Shown here one piece after another: positions 10,674 to 21,838 of a DNA stretch of 64,000 nucleotides. The DNA comes from Schistocerca nitens. Taxonomy: Eukaryota; Arthropoda; Insecta; Orthoptera; Acrididae. The translations under genes were made by a program, and so were the position numbers. The number at the start of each line of letters is the position of its first letter. Position 1 is the stretch's first letter. The notes below the pieces were generated by a model. The model was not told where the DNA came from, did not search any database, and saw nothing but the letters and a program-made list of their open reading frames with translations. The DNA lies in assembly GCF_023898315.1 (NCBI RefSeq), contig NC_064623.1:14335140-14399139 (forward strand). The letters run 5' to 3'.

Positions 10674-12087
10674 CTAAGCTTCATCAGCCAGATGGTTCCT
10701 TAACAGCTGTAAAGCATGGAGCACATCACAAAAAATCTGCATTATTCTATTGTGATCTGATGGATTTTCAAATCCTGAGCCATAAAATGTATGCATTAGA
10801 TTTCCTTCAAGTTTTCTATTTGTAGGCCTTGCAATACACACAAATGCCCTCACTTCAGGTCCAAAATTTTCCACAACTTGAATCATTTTAGTCAACTGCC
10901 GTGTCAAAGTTAACAATGACTAGGGTTCATCCATTTTCATACTAACCGTCCGATAACCATAAGTTGAGCATTGTTGTCAGAACCTAATCTCTCCTATATG
11001 GCCAAAACGTAAATCACTGTTAACTTTCATCTCATCAAAGCTGAGAATCAAGTCTTTTTCACATTTCATTATTAGCTTTGCTTTGGTTTTCATGGTATTA
11101 AGGCTTAAACCAATAAAAACTAGTGGAATGCTACTGTACCTGATTCTTCATTTAATAGTGGCTGCACTGAGGAGAACATATTTCAGTAAATCTCTGACAA
11201 AACGTAGCTTTTTATAAAGTATACAGTGTAAAGTCCCAACTCTTGCAATATCTTCAAATGACCAATTAGCACAGCATGAAACACACAAACAAATGTTGTT
11301 GACAGAAAAAGACTCCTCAATGACTTTTTGAAAATGTTTTTGCTTTAAGTAACTCAGCATTACTTCAAGAGAGAATCCTGTAAATCTGTATCCTTTTGCC
11401 AAAAATCTTTTATTCCTTCTTCCATAATTCCTGATTGTGGGCACAAATGCACATCTGAAGCATTATAGTATTATTTACGTATATAGTCTGCTAGTAGTGT
11501 CTTCATTATCTGGGAATTTATTTACCTGTAAAATATCTCTTACTTATTTACAGTAATTTTGGTTGTGTGCCTGTATTTTTCTTTCATTATTAGGCTTATT
11601 ACTATTCCCTAAGCCAACGGTGCAGAATGGAAGATACAGAGTTGGAGCAGCATCAGGGTTCAACATAGATTTCAGAGAAAGATTCAACAGTTCACATTTC
11701 AAATCCCTTTCATAAACCAAATCACCAAAATGTATTAAGCACATATGAACATTAGTGTCAGAAAACTTACATGCACTTTTATAAGAATTTATCCATTTTT
11801 GTTTAGACTAATTGTTATGAGGAAGTATAGAAAACTTCATTGCAAACTTTTTTCCGTTGTCTGCTGTGAGTGGTACAACTCCTAATTGCACAGCAAACCA
11901 TCCTTTCACTGAAACCAATTCGAAACACATTCTCAGACTCTTTCAATCCACTGATAACTGTAGCATAGCTCTGCATTGAATTGTCCATCAAATGTAAGAA
12001 CTCACACTCATGTAAACATTTTAATGACGATGACTGGCTGCAAACCCGAAATCTTTTTGAGCAGTTGATCTGCCGGGAAAATTTCAA
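10674..12087 (-). pseudogene. THAP-domain gene remnant, probably transposon-derived
   Basis: On the minus strand a protein start MVCCAIRSCTTHSRQRK is followed, after a frame change near 11815, by KQKWINSYKSACKFSDTN and VHMCLIHFGDLVYERDLKC, then LKSMLNPDAAPTLYLP. This is the C2CH zinc-binding THAP fold: two N-terminal cysteines, the later C-x2-H pair, and the AVPT-like end. THAP domains bind DNA and occur in P-element-type transposases and in host regulators. Further pieces at 11148-11444 and 10674-10916 (EVRAFVCIARPTNRKLEG) may belong to the same gene; I cannot place them in a family. Frameshifts indicate a pseudogene. Confidence 0.65.
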
Positions 12088-12915
12088 ATTTGTGACGTAA
12101 CAGGTTCCATCTTTGACAGGCTACTGTACAGTGGGAGGGTCAACTGTGCCGCAAACATCAGAGCCAGCTACTCCGTGCACACCCCGTGACCCCTGCCGTG
12201 TTTTCTAGTAACCACGCTATCAACTGTACATAGTGCTGACAGTAAATTTTACGTGACTTAAGTTCTGCAGTGACTGATTGTGTAAGTATTACTCTGTTAA
12301 GACAACCATGACTGACTGACATGGAACTTCACAAGATGAATGCTGGGCACCAACTGACTGTGGCCTAGTGCACAGTACCTGTTTAAAGATGTGCCTAATA
12401 CTGTTTCTACAAAATGATAAAATACATAGTTATAATAGTTTAAATGATATCATAAAATATGTGAAAAGTGGAGGACGTGTATGCCCATTGGACAGTGAAG
12501 TTATTTCAATTAACAGTTGGTTATGAATTCTTAAATTGGTAGAAATGAAAAGTTTTATTTCGTGTGACAGAAGTTTGTTTGTGCTCTGGTATTCCAGGAT
12601 TTAGAAAACCCCTCTGAGAATTTTCTGGAAACTGAAAATTTTGAATTGAAATGTTATTCTGGCAAAATAGTATATTTTTGTATAACAAAAATCAGGAATA
12701 AAATATGATGACACTGGATTTTTGAAAGAATTGCAGTCTAAGATTCAAACAAGCTGGAAAATAATGTTGAACAAAGACAGCAGAATGGAAAGGATAGATT
12801 ACTTCTGACCACATAGAGGAGGCCATGAATCACTGGCAGGCACAGTGAAAAGGACGACTAAAATATTTAGACTTCCGGACAGAGTTCTTCTGATGACGTA
12901 GAAAGTGCACGTGCG

Positions 12916-12917
<2 letters not shown>
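12088..12917. other. No gene seen; intron sequence upstream of a Dicer-2 exon
   Basis: There is no supported coding region. The first 150 bases (12100-12250) are less AT-rich than their surroundings and could be the 5' flank of the THAP remnant. Confidence 0.4.

Positions 12918-12973
<56 letters not shown>
12918..12973. repeat. CA microsatellite, about 28 units
   Basis: An uninterrupted CA dinucleotide run ends about 136 bases upstream of the first Dicer-2 exon in the window. A complementary TG run lies just downstream of the same exon. Confidence 0.98.
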
Positions 12974-12975
<2 letters not shown>

Positions 12976-13109
12976 CACACACACTACTCGAGCATACATA
13001 GCTATTGTCTCTGGGCTCCGGTATTATAGCAAGTGCAGCCATTCCATTTTGCTGCTTTCGATATATTTCCCTCTTAACAATTACCTTACATGAGAACTGT
13101 TGTCAGCAG

Positions 13110-13348
13110 GTCTTCACCAGAATCTCAGCAACATTTGAGTAAACGGAAGCGCCTCGAACAGCAGAAAGATTTTGAAGAGCACCTTGTGCCAGAGCTGTGT
13201 GGTTCTCATAGTTTTCCAGGAGGACTCTGGCTAAAGGCTATCTACTTGCCAACAGTCCTGCATCGTGTGACGCAGATGCTGCACGCAGAGGAGTTTAGGC
13301 GCACAGTCGCTAGAGAGACTGGGCTGGGCCCAGTCGACCACCCACAAG
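13110..13348 (+). CDS. Dcr-2: Dicer-2 exon: connector helices after PAZ
   Basis: The exon encodes a charged helix (SKRKRLEQQKDFEEH) followed by LVPELCGSHSFPGGLWLKAI and YLPTVLHRVTQMLHAEEFRR, the conserved LVPELC..HP.P..LW..A..LPS.L.R block that follows the PAZ domain in Dicers. The acceptor is a tandem CAGCAG (AG at 13106 and 13109), so the exon may start at 13107 or 13110, differing by one residue in the same frame. The donor is CAAG|GCAAGT: a GC donor with otherwise perfect consensus. The exon ends one base into a codon (G), and the next exon supplies AT, giving the conserved D of DFRW. A CTTAAC branch-point candidate lies near 13073-13078. Confidence 0.9.
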
Positions 13349-13375
13349 GCAAGTGAAATATAGAGTGCTTTATTT

Positions 13376-13440
<65 letters not shown>
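13376..13440. repeat. Compound TG/AG microsatellite just after the exon
   Basis: About ten TG units (13376-13395) run directly into about 22 AG units, to about 13440. It begins 27 bases downstream of the GC donor of the Dicer-2 exon. In the transcript the UG part is complementary to the CA run upstream of the exon. Confidence 0.97.
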
Positions 13441-13443
<3 letters not shown>

Positions 13444-14073
13444 GCTCAAAATTGAATTGCCTGGGACTAATATAATTTTCCAAATTGGACAGGTTTCCAG
13501 ATTACACAAAACTCACTGGGCTATGTAAAATTTGTCAGGTATTGTGCACAAAAGTACAGTAAAAATTTTTAATTATGCATATACTGTATTTACATACCTT
13601 CACTCCAACTCGGTAGGTGTTCATTTACTGTATATTGGACAACAGAACACTGGACTATTACACTAATTGATAAATAACATGGAATTTCTATACTTTTAGT
13701 CGCGCTTTAAATTCATTTAGTATTGTATGTACTTGTATGTACATTCATATTATTCCCATGTTTATTTGCTTTATGTTTCACTTTTTTTGCTACATATCAA
13801 GGAGGGAAACTTGTTTTAATTTCCTGTTCAAAATTGTTTTTTCTAGGACATTTTTTGCACCATACAATAGTTCCAACAAGTTGGGGAATTTGTGTGTGCT
13901 GCGAATTGCATAATGTCGTTTATGCAGGCAATGTTTCGCATTTTCATTAATTCAGTGATTGATGCTGCATTTTCTTGAACTTCGATGGCCACATAAGTGT
14001 CTTGTTCTTGAACCCCAAACCCCGCTTTGTTGAAGCACTTGGTGAAAGTCTCAGGTTTTATTTCCTTTACTGC

Positions 14074-14476
14074 CTAGCCAATCCAATTTACTGCATCCAG
14101 GACAGAAACTGACAGTGCAAGAGCAAATGCACTTCCAGCTTCTTCAACACTAAGAATAAGAGATTGCATCAGTAACTGCCTGTAATGACACTTGAATGTG
14201 TGAATAACCCCCTGGTCCATGGGTAGTGTGAGGCTGGTTGAACATGGAGGAAACCAGGCCAATTTCACATTTGATAACATTACTTTAGGGTGACAGGTTG
14301 TCTAGCAAAAGGAGAACTTGGCAATTTCCTTTTTTCATTTTGGCAGTGAAAGAGCCCAGCCATTCTTCCATAAGACCACTCACAATCCATGCCTCTTTAT
14401 TGCTTCGCCATGTGACTGGAATCTTACTGACGTCTATGTTTTTTAGACAAAGCGGTTTTGCTGCCTTTACAATCAC
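14074..14476 (-). pseudogene. Tigger/pogo transposase DDE domain fragments
   Basis: On the minus strand, KPLCLKNIDVSKIPVTWRSN, WIVSGLMEEWLGSFTAKMKK and VLLLLDNLSP (the second catalytic D in LLDN) lie in one frame. NVKLAWFPPCSTSLTLPMDQ and GVIHTFKCHYRQLL, which hold the third acid in PMDQG, lie in another. This matches the DDE_1 core of Tigger elements. A frameshift near 14280 and the distance to the N-terminal part indicate a dead gene. Confidence 0.85.
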
Positions 14477-14759
14477 CAGTGGCTCTCCATATCAGCTAAC
14501 GTACTTCCACATAGCAATACAGTGAGTCTTTCCTTGGACATTTTTCCGCCGCTGCACTTTTCACCTCAAATTGCTAGCGATTTTGAAGGTGATAAAACAG
14601 TCCCATTTCATCGGCATTGAACACATCTTTCGGGCCATAATTCACAATTAAGTTGGGCAGTATTGCCTTTCATTCTTTTGCTATACTTTCCTGCACATCC
14701 TTAGCTTCCCCATACACTTCATTCCACACAATGTTGTGCCTAGCTTTGAAACTGTCCAG

Positions 14760-15122
14760 TCATCCTGTGGATGCATTAAACTCGGTAATTCCTAGCTCTT
14801 CAGCGACTTTCAGAGCCTCACTCTGCAACATGGCTCCAGATAATGGTAAGTTTTTTGCCCGAACCCTTATGAAACATTCCCACACTATTTCGTTAATTTC
14901 TTCATTTCCAGTCTTCTTTGCCTTTCTTTTATTCTGCCCATTCTCTTTCATCCATTCATCCTGAATCTTATCCTTGTTTCCTAAAGTCTCGTAAATTTGT
15001 GTTTTACCGCATTTGAAACGCAACATAATTTCACGCGCAGAGAGTTTGTCTTTCTGACTCGACTCAATTACATTAATCTTTTTGTTAAGCGTTAATGACA
15101 CATACCGCTTGTTCGACATCAT
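14760..15122 (-). pseudogene. Tigger/pogo transposase N-terminus (CENP-B-type DNA-binding domains)
   Basis: The frame starts at an ATG (MMSNKRYVSLTLNKKINVI) and contains a psq-type helix-turn-helix (SAREIMLRFKCGKTQIYETL) and the start of the CENP-B helix-turn-helix (NEIVWECFIRVRAKNLPLSG, then EELGITEFNASTG). Proteins of this family bind the terminal repeats of pogo-like transposons; the fold is shared with domesticated CENP-B and jerky proteins. It is followed on the same strand by DDE pieces at 14476-14074 in other frames, so the gene is broken. Confidence 0.85.
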
Positions 15123-15483
15123 ATTAGTGTATCTCTTAAAGAGCTACTAGTCAACTGAAACTGGCAGAAAGTAATGACTGTTCCTGCATGCACCAGCGTG
15201 CATCAGTAACGAGGAAAACGAGAAAGCCGAAAACAGAGTGCTAATGAACAAACTGTTTCCTTTGATATACTGTACTGATACTGAGTGTATCTTATTTGTT
15301 GTTGCACAGATTGGCCTGGTTTTAAGTCCACACCAAAAGCACCGCACTGAACCTCTTGGTTTTGCGCCGCTTAACAGAGGTGTTAAAAGTAACGTCCTTA
15401 TAGAGTCATGAATAACTAATGATCTGTAATACAGTATATTATGTAATACAGTATATTTCCTGAACGTTGGAAGATGGAGGATA

Positions 15484-16330
15484 ATGATGGCGTTTCCTGG
15501 AGTAAAATATTCCAGAGATAAACTACTCCCCCATTCTGATCTCCAGGTGGGGAGTATTTCAGGTGGTGTCACCAAAAGAGATGAACATTTTAATTTCAAG
15601 ATTGGGACATGGAACATGAGAACGCTTCAAAGAGCAGGAAAACTGGAAAATCTGAAGAGAGAAATGGACAAATGTGAAGTGAACATAATGGGTTTAAGTG
15701 AAGTGAGGTGGACAGATAGTGGTGAAATAGTATCAGGTAATTACACAATGTTTTATTCCAGTGGTAGCAATAGTGATGGGAAATGAATTAGTGCAAAGTG
15801 TTAATAAAGTCGTGTGTCATAGTGACCGTTTAATGTTTGTGAAAATAAATGCAAAACCAGTAGACATTCTAATAGTCCAAGTGTACATGCCAACATCAGA
15901 TCACGATGACGAAGAAGCGGAGAAAATGTATGAGGAAATAGAAGACATTATTCGGTCTGAAGGAACAGGAAAAGTAAATACTGTAATCATGGGTGACTGG
16001 AATAGTGTGGTTGGACAAGGCAATGAAGCAAACATTGTTGGACAATATGGATTAGGAAAAAGAAACAACAGAGGAGGAACGCTAGTGGAATTCTGTCACC
16101 GAAATAATTTGGTGGTGATGAACACTTGGTTTAAGAAAAGCAAGATTAAACTGCACACATGGAAGAGCCCAGGAGATATGAACAGATATCAGATAGACTA
16201 CATACTCATCAAACAGAGATTTAGGGGCAGTGTGAAGGGCGCCGAGACTATGCCGGCTGCCGACATCGACTCGGATCGCAACCTTTCGGTTGCAGATATC
16301 AGCACAAGGCTGAAGAAGATCCGACAGCAT
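15484..16330 (+). pseudogene. LINE AP-endonuclease domain (RTE type)
   Basis: Two frames overlap at about 15780. The first has FKIGTWNMRTLQRAGKLENL and NIMGLSEVRWTDSGEI; the second has ILIVQVYMPTSDHDDEE, NTVIMGDWNSVVGQ, KLHTWKSPGD, YQIDYILIKQR and a decayed AAD-IDSDRN that stands for ADVDSDHN. The catalytic histidine of the SDH block is replaced (SDRN), another sign of decay. RTE endonucleases nick genomic DNA to prime reverse transcription. Confidence 0.85.
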
Positions 16331-16668
16331 GGGAGGAGAAAACAGAGATGGGACTTGGAAAAGCTAAGAGAGAATAACATGGCAGTAAGAGAATTGTTAG
16401 AGAAAAAATTTAACGAAGTGAGACACAAAAATACAAGTGCAAGTGCAGAAGATCAGTGGAAAAATGTTAAAATGGTTTTGTTAAATACTCTGAAGAGTGA
16501 AGTTGGGAGGGAAACAAAGAGAGCGAGAAACCCTGCATCACCAATGAGATGCTGGAGAAGATGGAGGAAAGGAGGATGTGTAAAAATGTTAATGAAGAAG
16601 AGTACAGAAGACTTAACAATGCCCTCAGGAGGTAAACAGACAAAGCAAAGGAAAAGTACTTTGAAGAA

Positions 16669-18428
16669 ATGTGTGACGAAATAGAACAACTACAAAGAAG
16701 AGGAAGGTATGACCTCATATACCAGAAAACAAAGGAACTGGGAGAAGGAGAGAACAAAAGTGTAAGGACATTCGGATTAGAAGATCCTAGAGGACAAGTG
16801 GTTACTGAACAAGTGGAAGTGCTGAAAACATGGGAAGAATATATAAGGAAACTACATGATACAGAACATCGCCCAGATGACATCGACATAGAGCCAGAGA
16901 AAGCTATCGACAAAGATGAAAAAGGGCCCAGTATACTGACAAGGGAAGTGGAGAAGGTGGTAAAGGACATAAATAGTAGGAAAGCTACAGGGGATGACGA
17001 CATACCAGTGGATTTGCTTAAAGAAATCAGAAATGAAAGTTTGAAAGTTCTGACACAACTCGTAAAGAAAATCTATGAAACTGGAGAATGGCCTGAAGAC
17101 TTTTTGGACGTCACAATGGTTACTCTCGAGAAGAAAAAGCAAGCCAAGAAGTGTAGTGATTATAGAACAATTAGTCTGATATCGCATGTGGCAAAGATCA
17201 TTGCAAAAATACTAAATTTACGGTTGGAAAACAAAATTGAAGAAGTGATGGGAGAAGACCAATTTGGCTTCAGGAAAGGAAAAGCGACCTGAGACGCCAT
17301 TGGCATGATGAGGATATTGTCAGAGTTTTGACCGTTAACGAGGAAGTTTGTGCTCATTTTATAGACTGGCAGAAGGCCTTCGACAGAGTCAATTGGAATA
17401 TATTGATGAACATCCTTAAGGAAATAGGAATCAACTGGAGAGATCGGAGACTTATAAGGAACTTGTACCTGGGACAAAGAGTAAAGGTACGACCGAACTA
17501 TGGAGAAATGAACAGTGTGGAAATAGGAAGGGGAGTGAGACAAGGATGTTGTCTATCACCGAGTCTCTTCAACCTGTACGGAGAAATGCGGTGAGAGAAG
17601 CGCTAAAAGGATGCGGAAACTTCAAAGTAGGAGGACATCTCATCAGCACCATCAAGTATGCAGATGACCTGGTAGTGCTCACCAAAAATCAGAGACAGCC
17701 GCAACACATTGTGAACAATTTGGTGAAAACGGAAGAAAATACAGCATGGAAATCAACATCAAAAAATCAAAAGTGATGTGCATATCAAAACGTGAGAAAC
17801 GCTTGAAGATAACTGAAACACTTGAAGATAACTGTTGACACTCGGGAACTGGAAAATGTGAATCAGTTCAAGTACCTGCGAAGTTTTATCACAAAGGATG
17901 CCCACTGCACCAATGAAATCCGAGCAAGAATCGCCATGGCCAAAGCTGCTTTCAACAAGAAGAGGACTCTGCTGACCAGCAAGTTGAGTTTGGCATTGAG
18001 GAAAAAACTGATAAAGTGCTACATTTGGAGCAGAGACATGGGCCATGAGAAAGAAGGAGAAAAAATACTTAGAGAGCTTTGAAATGTGGTGCTGGAGGAG
18101 AATGGAAAATATCAAGTGGAGAGATCACAAAAAAAATGACATACTGCGAAGAGTAGGAGAGAAGAGAAGTATTCTGCTTACAATTCTTCAGAGAAAGGCC
18201 AACTGGATTGGACATGTACTTAGACATGAGGGACTCATACACGATGTCATTGAAGGGAAACTCAGAAGACACGCAGGGCAAGGAAGAAGAAGAATTCAAC
18301 ATCTGGACGACATGAAAGATGGAAGGAGACACAACAGACTGAAGGAAGAAACTGAAGACAGGGAACAGTGGAATCAAAAATTCTCCGTACGAAGACATGG
18401 ACCTGCCACCAGGCAGAATACGACATAA
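16669..18428 (+). pseudogene. LINE reverse transcriptase (RTE type), broken
   Basis: Pieces in several frames line up as one reverse transcriptase. They are INSRKATGDDDIPVDLLKEI, CSDYRTISLISHVAKI, EDQFGFRKGKAT, then after a stop HFIDWQKAFDRVNWN (motif A), GVRQGCCLSPSLFNL (motif B), IKYADDLVVLT (catalytic YADD), FKYLRSFITKDAHC and the C-terminal RKANWIGHVLRHEGLIHDVI. At least five frame changes or stops separate them. Confidence 0.88.
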
Positions 18429-18660
18429 TAATAATAATAATACAGTAGTACTGTATAGGCTCTTTTCCGCATTATACAATGAATTATTAAGTATGTTCTA
18501 AGATTTTCTTTCCATTTTCGCATTAGGCGCGTTCCGCTTTATACGAAAAAAATCAGCATATAAAAGTGCAGTGAATGAGTCGGGACTGAAATACTTGTAC
18601 GGTTTGGGCAGATTTCCAAATTGTACATTTGCTGATTTGAGCAAGTTTTACTGTATAATA

Positions 18661-19679
18661 TATTATGAGTTATCTGGTGCAAATAGTGTTAAATAATTTC
18701 AGACAGATACTGTGATTGTTCTTTCAGCAATGCCATGGAAGACCCACCTGTCCTCTATGTGTAAAAACATACTTACATGTTCTATGTGTATTGTGTATTT
18801 GAGCTACCTATTTTTGTTGTACTATGACGACAAGTCCTGTATCATTATATGATCACTGGGTGAACAAATACATAAATAATTAAAATCTTGCACAGTAGCT
18901 TCTCAAGCATGTAAATCAACATGATGCCTGTATGGTTTACTTCTGTCTGCCAATCACAGCACACGATATGTGATGTCATGGAAACATGTTTCTGGGGAAG
19001 TAAAAACGAACACAGACTGTTTATTTCAATATTGCCTTTTACCATTTAAAATTGGTGATGACTGTCTGATCCATAGTGTAGGCAGAGGTCTAGGTTAGGT
19101 TCCAAGATGATTATTTGATTTGAGTTGGTGAAGCCAGTGAGTGTAACTAAGTAAAAAGCTATTACATTAATCACCCAGCACAATTTAAATCCTTTGTCTA
19201 ACATATGTGACTACAGTGATGTTTTCATTACGTGTTCTGTGCTGTGACAAAGCAAACCGAGCAGTTCTTTATTAATTTACATCTTTGTTTGAAAGATGTA
19301 ATTTTTGCCATTTGTTGTATGTTTATTAAACATCCACTATACGGATGTGTAACTTACATGTTTGCTAAGGCAAAGTGCCCTATTTGTTAGTTTTTGTGTT
19401 TATGTGCATGTACTACAAAATATGCAATTTAATTGGTGCATCACGTTAAAGATCTTCCCAAAATTGATCATTTTTTGGTACCAATTTTTTGTGTGAAAAT
19501 GTCGGGGGAATGTAATATCACTGGGTAAAACCTATTTGTGAAATACGTTTGTTGACAGTAAGGTATTTTTGTCTGATGTAAAATGCAGAGCATTATCTCT
19601 TTAATGGGAAATGAAAGGATATTTTGAGGTTATTTGTAAACCTCTGCATTGACAATAAAAAGTAAAGATTCGATACCAA
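18661..19679. other. No gene seen
   Basis: AT-rich intron sequence with no convincing coding unit or repeat ends. Confidence 0.5.
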
Positions 19680-20290
19680 CACCAGATGACTGTCAGTTAC
19701 CACAAGTAGCAAAATGCTGCACCCAAATTTGCATTTTTATAAGGGAATGGTGAAAATGCCAAAATTTAGCGATATTTCCAAAATTCGCCACTATCCACCA
19801 GAAACTACGCAACAATGAAAGTTGCTTCAGATGAATCAAACCATCCACCCGAAAACTGCTAGAGACGAAGAAGCATTTGTTGACGGCAGCAGTTCCTGTC
19901 AGGTTTGAAATCGATTTTCGTCGGCAAAATGTGACACTCCTCACCAGTCTCAGTCAGTCATGATCGTTCTACGACCACTGGTCTTTACCGTATGACGTGG
20001 CGCTCCTTGTAGACACATTGTGCAGTCCACATTAATACACTGCCAAATCGGGTGACTTCATTCGTGATGTGATCATAGTTACAGCTACATACAATAGATC
20101 CTCTCTGCATTTTGTCACATCTTCAATCATCCTTACTGCACTGATTCCGTACATCTGTCTAGTGCATGTGCACCATCTCACTGCTATGACTTAACTCAGC
20201 ATTGGAGGGTCATAACTGCCTAATACCAGTTCTAAAGCACTTCAAAGTGACCAGTGTGCTATTTTAAGGGGGTGACTAATATTTTTCCCA
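19680..20290 (-). mobile_element. Possible decayed Tc1-like element
   Basis: The right edge, read on the minus strand, begins CACTGGGAAAAATATTAGTC, which looks like a Tc1-type end. Minus-strand translation gives patches that weakly resemble the paired DNA-binding region of Tc1 transposases, but every frame has stops. This is a low-confidence call. Confidence 0.3.
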
Positions 20291-20386
20291 GTGATCTTAC
20301 AAAATAAGGCAACAGTGTCACTGTAGTTTAAGATCATTGTCATCATCATCATCATCATTATTATAATTATTATTATTGTTATTATA

Positions 20387-21634
20387 TAGAATGATTCAGA
20401 AAGAAAGAGCAGATTTCAGTTGTTTATTACAGACAAACTATGAAAGATGGAAGCAGATTGCGCAAGTCACTGGATGGAGGAAGGTTCACGGTTCCATGTT
20501 TGCAGAGAGGCTATAGCAGACACTCGACACGAGCATCGTGTGTTGCTTGGGAAACATCGAAATAGTAGTCCATTTCATTCCACAAACTAATCAACTGGTC
20601 CCTGTTCATTGAATTGGCAGCTTCAACAATTCAGTTTCTCAGCTCTTGAAGAGTAGCTGTCATACACGGAACAAAAGACTATCTTTTATGTACACCCACA
20701 GAAAAAAGTTGCAAGGTGTGAGGTCAGGGGACAAGGGAGGGCAAAAGCAAACAATGAGATCTTGTCCACTTCTTCCAATCCAACATTCTGGGACAGTGTT
20801 GTTAAGAAACTGCCACACCTAAAGGTGAAAGTGAAGCTGGGTGCCAACGTGCATGAAAATGCAATTGTGGGAATCTTCATGAAGTTGAGAAAACAACCAA
20901 GTTTTGCAGCATGTCCAATGACAGTCCTGTCACAGTTTCCTCTGCAAAAACAAAGGTCCACAACCTTTGTGAAAATAAACAGTACAAAACACATTCTGTT
21001 TCAGTGAGTCTGTTTTGTGTTTGATAACAACGCCAGGTTGAATGACAAGGGCAGGGTTTGTGACTCCTCAAATTCTTACATGATGGCAGTTTACTTTACC
21101 CAATAAATGAAATGTCAATTCGTGTGAAAAGATGAGTCCTGAGGAAAAAATGCCCTCTGCCATACCCTGGAGAACTGAAATGCAAGATTTGTATCTTCGT
21201 TATAGTCACTGGACTGTTGTTTCAGGAAGCTTAAGTTCATGACATGCCCATCTTGTGGACTTGAGAGAGCTCAATGTGAATGCTTGACATCTTCCTCAGA
21301 TTTGTGTGGCTGACCAGTGCTCCTCCTTTTGCATATGCAACCAACTTTCAAGAATTTTGTATGCCGGTCATAAATCTGCTTGTGTAAAGGTGACTTCTTG
21401 TTGAACCAATGGCGGAATGCACATTGCACTTGAATTGTTAGATTTTGCACAAATTCCACAAACAAGATGATTTGTCTTTTGGTGTAGTCACCATGTTGCT
21501 AGGAACAAAGAACAGTGCAGCTGTGTCAAAACTTCGAACCTTCCTCTGTTTAGTGAAATGCGCAGTGTGTTTCCATCTTTTATAGTTTGTCTTACAGACA
21601 GTTGAAATCTGTTCTTTGTTTTTGAGTCACCCGG
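20387..21634 (-). mobile_element. Decayed DUF4817-type Tc1/mariner transposon with TA borders
   Basis: Related ends flank the region: GAATGATTCAGAAAGAAAGA on the left and, read inward from the right, CCGGGTGACTCAAAAACAAA, each next to TA (20385-20386 and 21635-21636). Minus-strand pieces of transposase include the N-terminal VQCAFRHWFNKKSPLHKQIY and ICKRRSTGQPHKSEEDV (21465-21271), and the core EETVTGLSLDMLQNL (near 20900). It is the same superfamily as the better-preserved element at 37339-38699, whose ends also begin with a GGTGATTCAAAAA-like sequence, but it is much older. Stops in all frames. Confidence 0.75.
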
Positions 21635-21680
21635 TATTATTGTTGTGCAGCAATTCAATAACATATACTGTTGTTCTTAG

Positions 21681-21838
21681 ATTTCAGGTGGAGACCACTT
21701 AAAGATGAATCATTCCCTGAGGAAATAATTGAACCAGATTTCATACCTGTACAGTCAGGAATGGACAATGCTGTGGTTTCTGAAGATTCTCCAATAGATC
21801 TTGACCGTGCCTTAGTTAGTGACATAGCAGGAATTGAT
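21681..21838 (+). CDS. Dcr-2: Dicer-2 exon: linker before RNase IIIa
   Basis: The acceptor is TTGTTCTTAG|AT and the donor is GAT|GTGAGT, both strong. The first two bases complete the D codon begun at 13348, giving DFRWRPLKDESFPEE, the counterpart of the LDFxWKP motif of Dicers after the connector helix. The rest (IDLDRALVSDIAGID) is acidic and variable, as expected for the linker. The exon ends on a whole codon, matching the next exon. Confidence 0.88.

Larger units (their letters stand above)
15470..18440 (+). mobile_element. RTE-type LINE, multiply frameshifted, inserted in the Tigger element
   Basis: This element is related to the LINE at 29367-32656 but clearly diverged. The 5' part begins near 15470 and the 3' end is an ATA/AAT repeat tail (18427-18440). 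A possible target duplication is the TAATACAGTA-like sequence present near 15444-15453 and again at 18438-18447, but the repeat tail blurs it. Endonuclease and reverse transcriptase frames are broken at several places (about 15780, 16300, 17290, 17590, 17780 and 18050). Confidence 0.85.
13440..18660 (-). mobile_element. Tigger/pogo-type DNA transposon remnant, with a LINE nested in it
   Basis: A minus-strand CENP-B-like transposase gene (15122-14074) lies between related ends. The right end, read inward on the minus strand from about 18653, is CAGTAAAACTTGCTCAAATC; the left end at 13440 reads ACTTGCTCAAAATTG. Only about 11 bases match well, so the borders are tentative. Sequence 18450-18660 belongs to the 5' flank of this element, and the RTE-type LINE at about 15470-18440 separates it from the gene. 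The transposase is decayed. Confidence 0.65.

Noticed and set aside
12799..13042. Minus-strand open frames made of Cys-Val repeats, and the + strand Thr-His repeat frame
   Set aside because: They are translations of the CA microsatellite and have no protein-like sequence outside it.
13231..13509. Minus-strand frame opposite the Dicer-2 exon
   Set aside because: Shadow of the exon and of the TG/AG microsatellite; the + strand has clear Dicer homology and splice sites.
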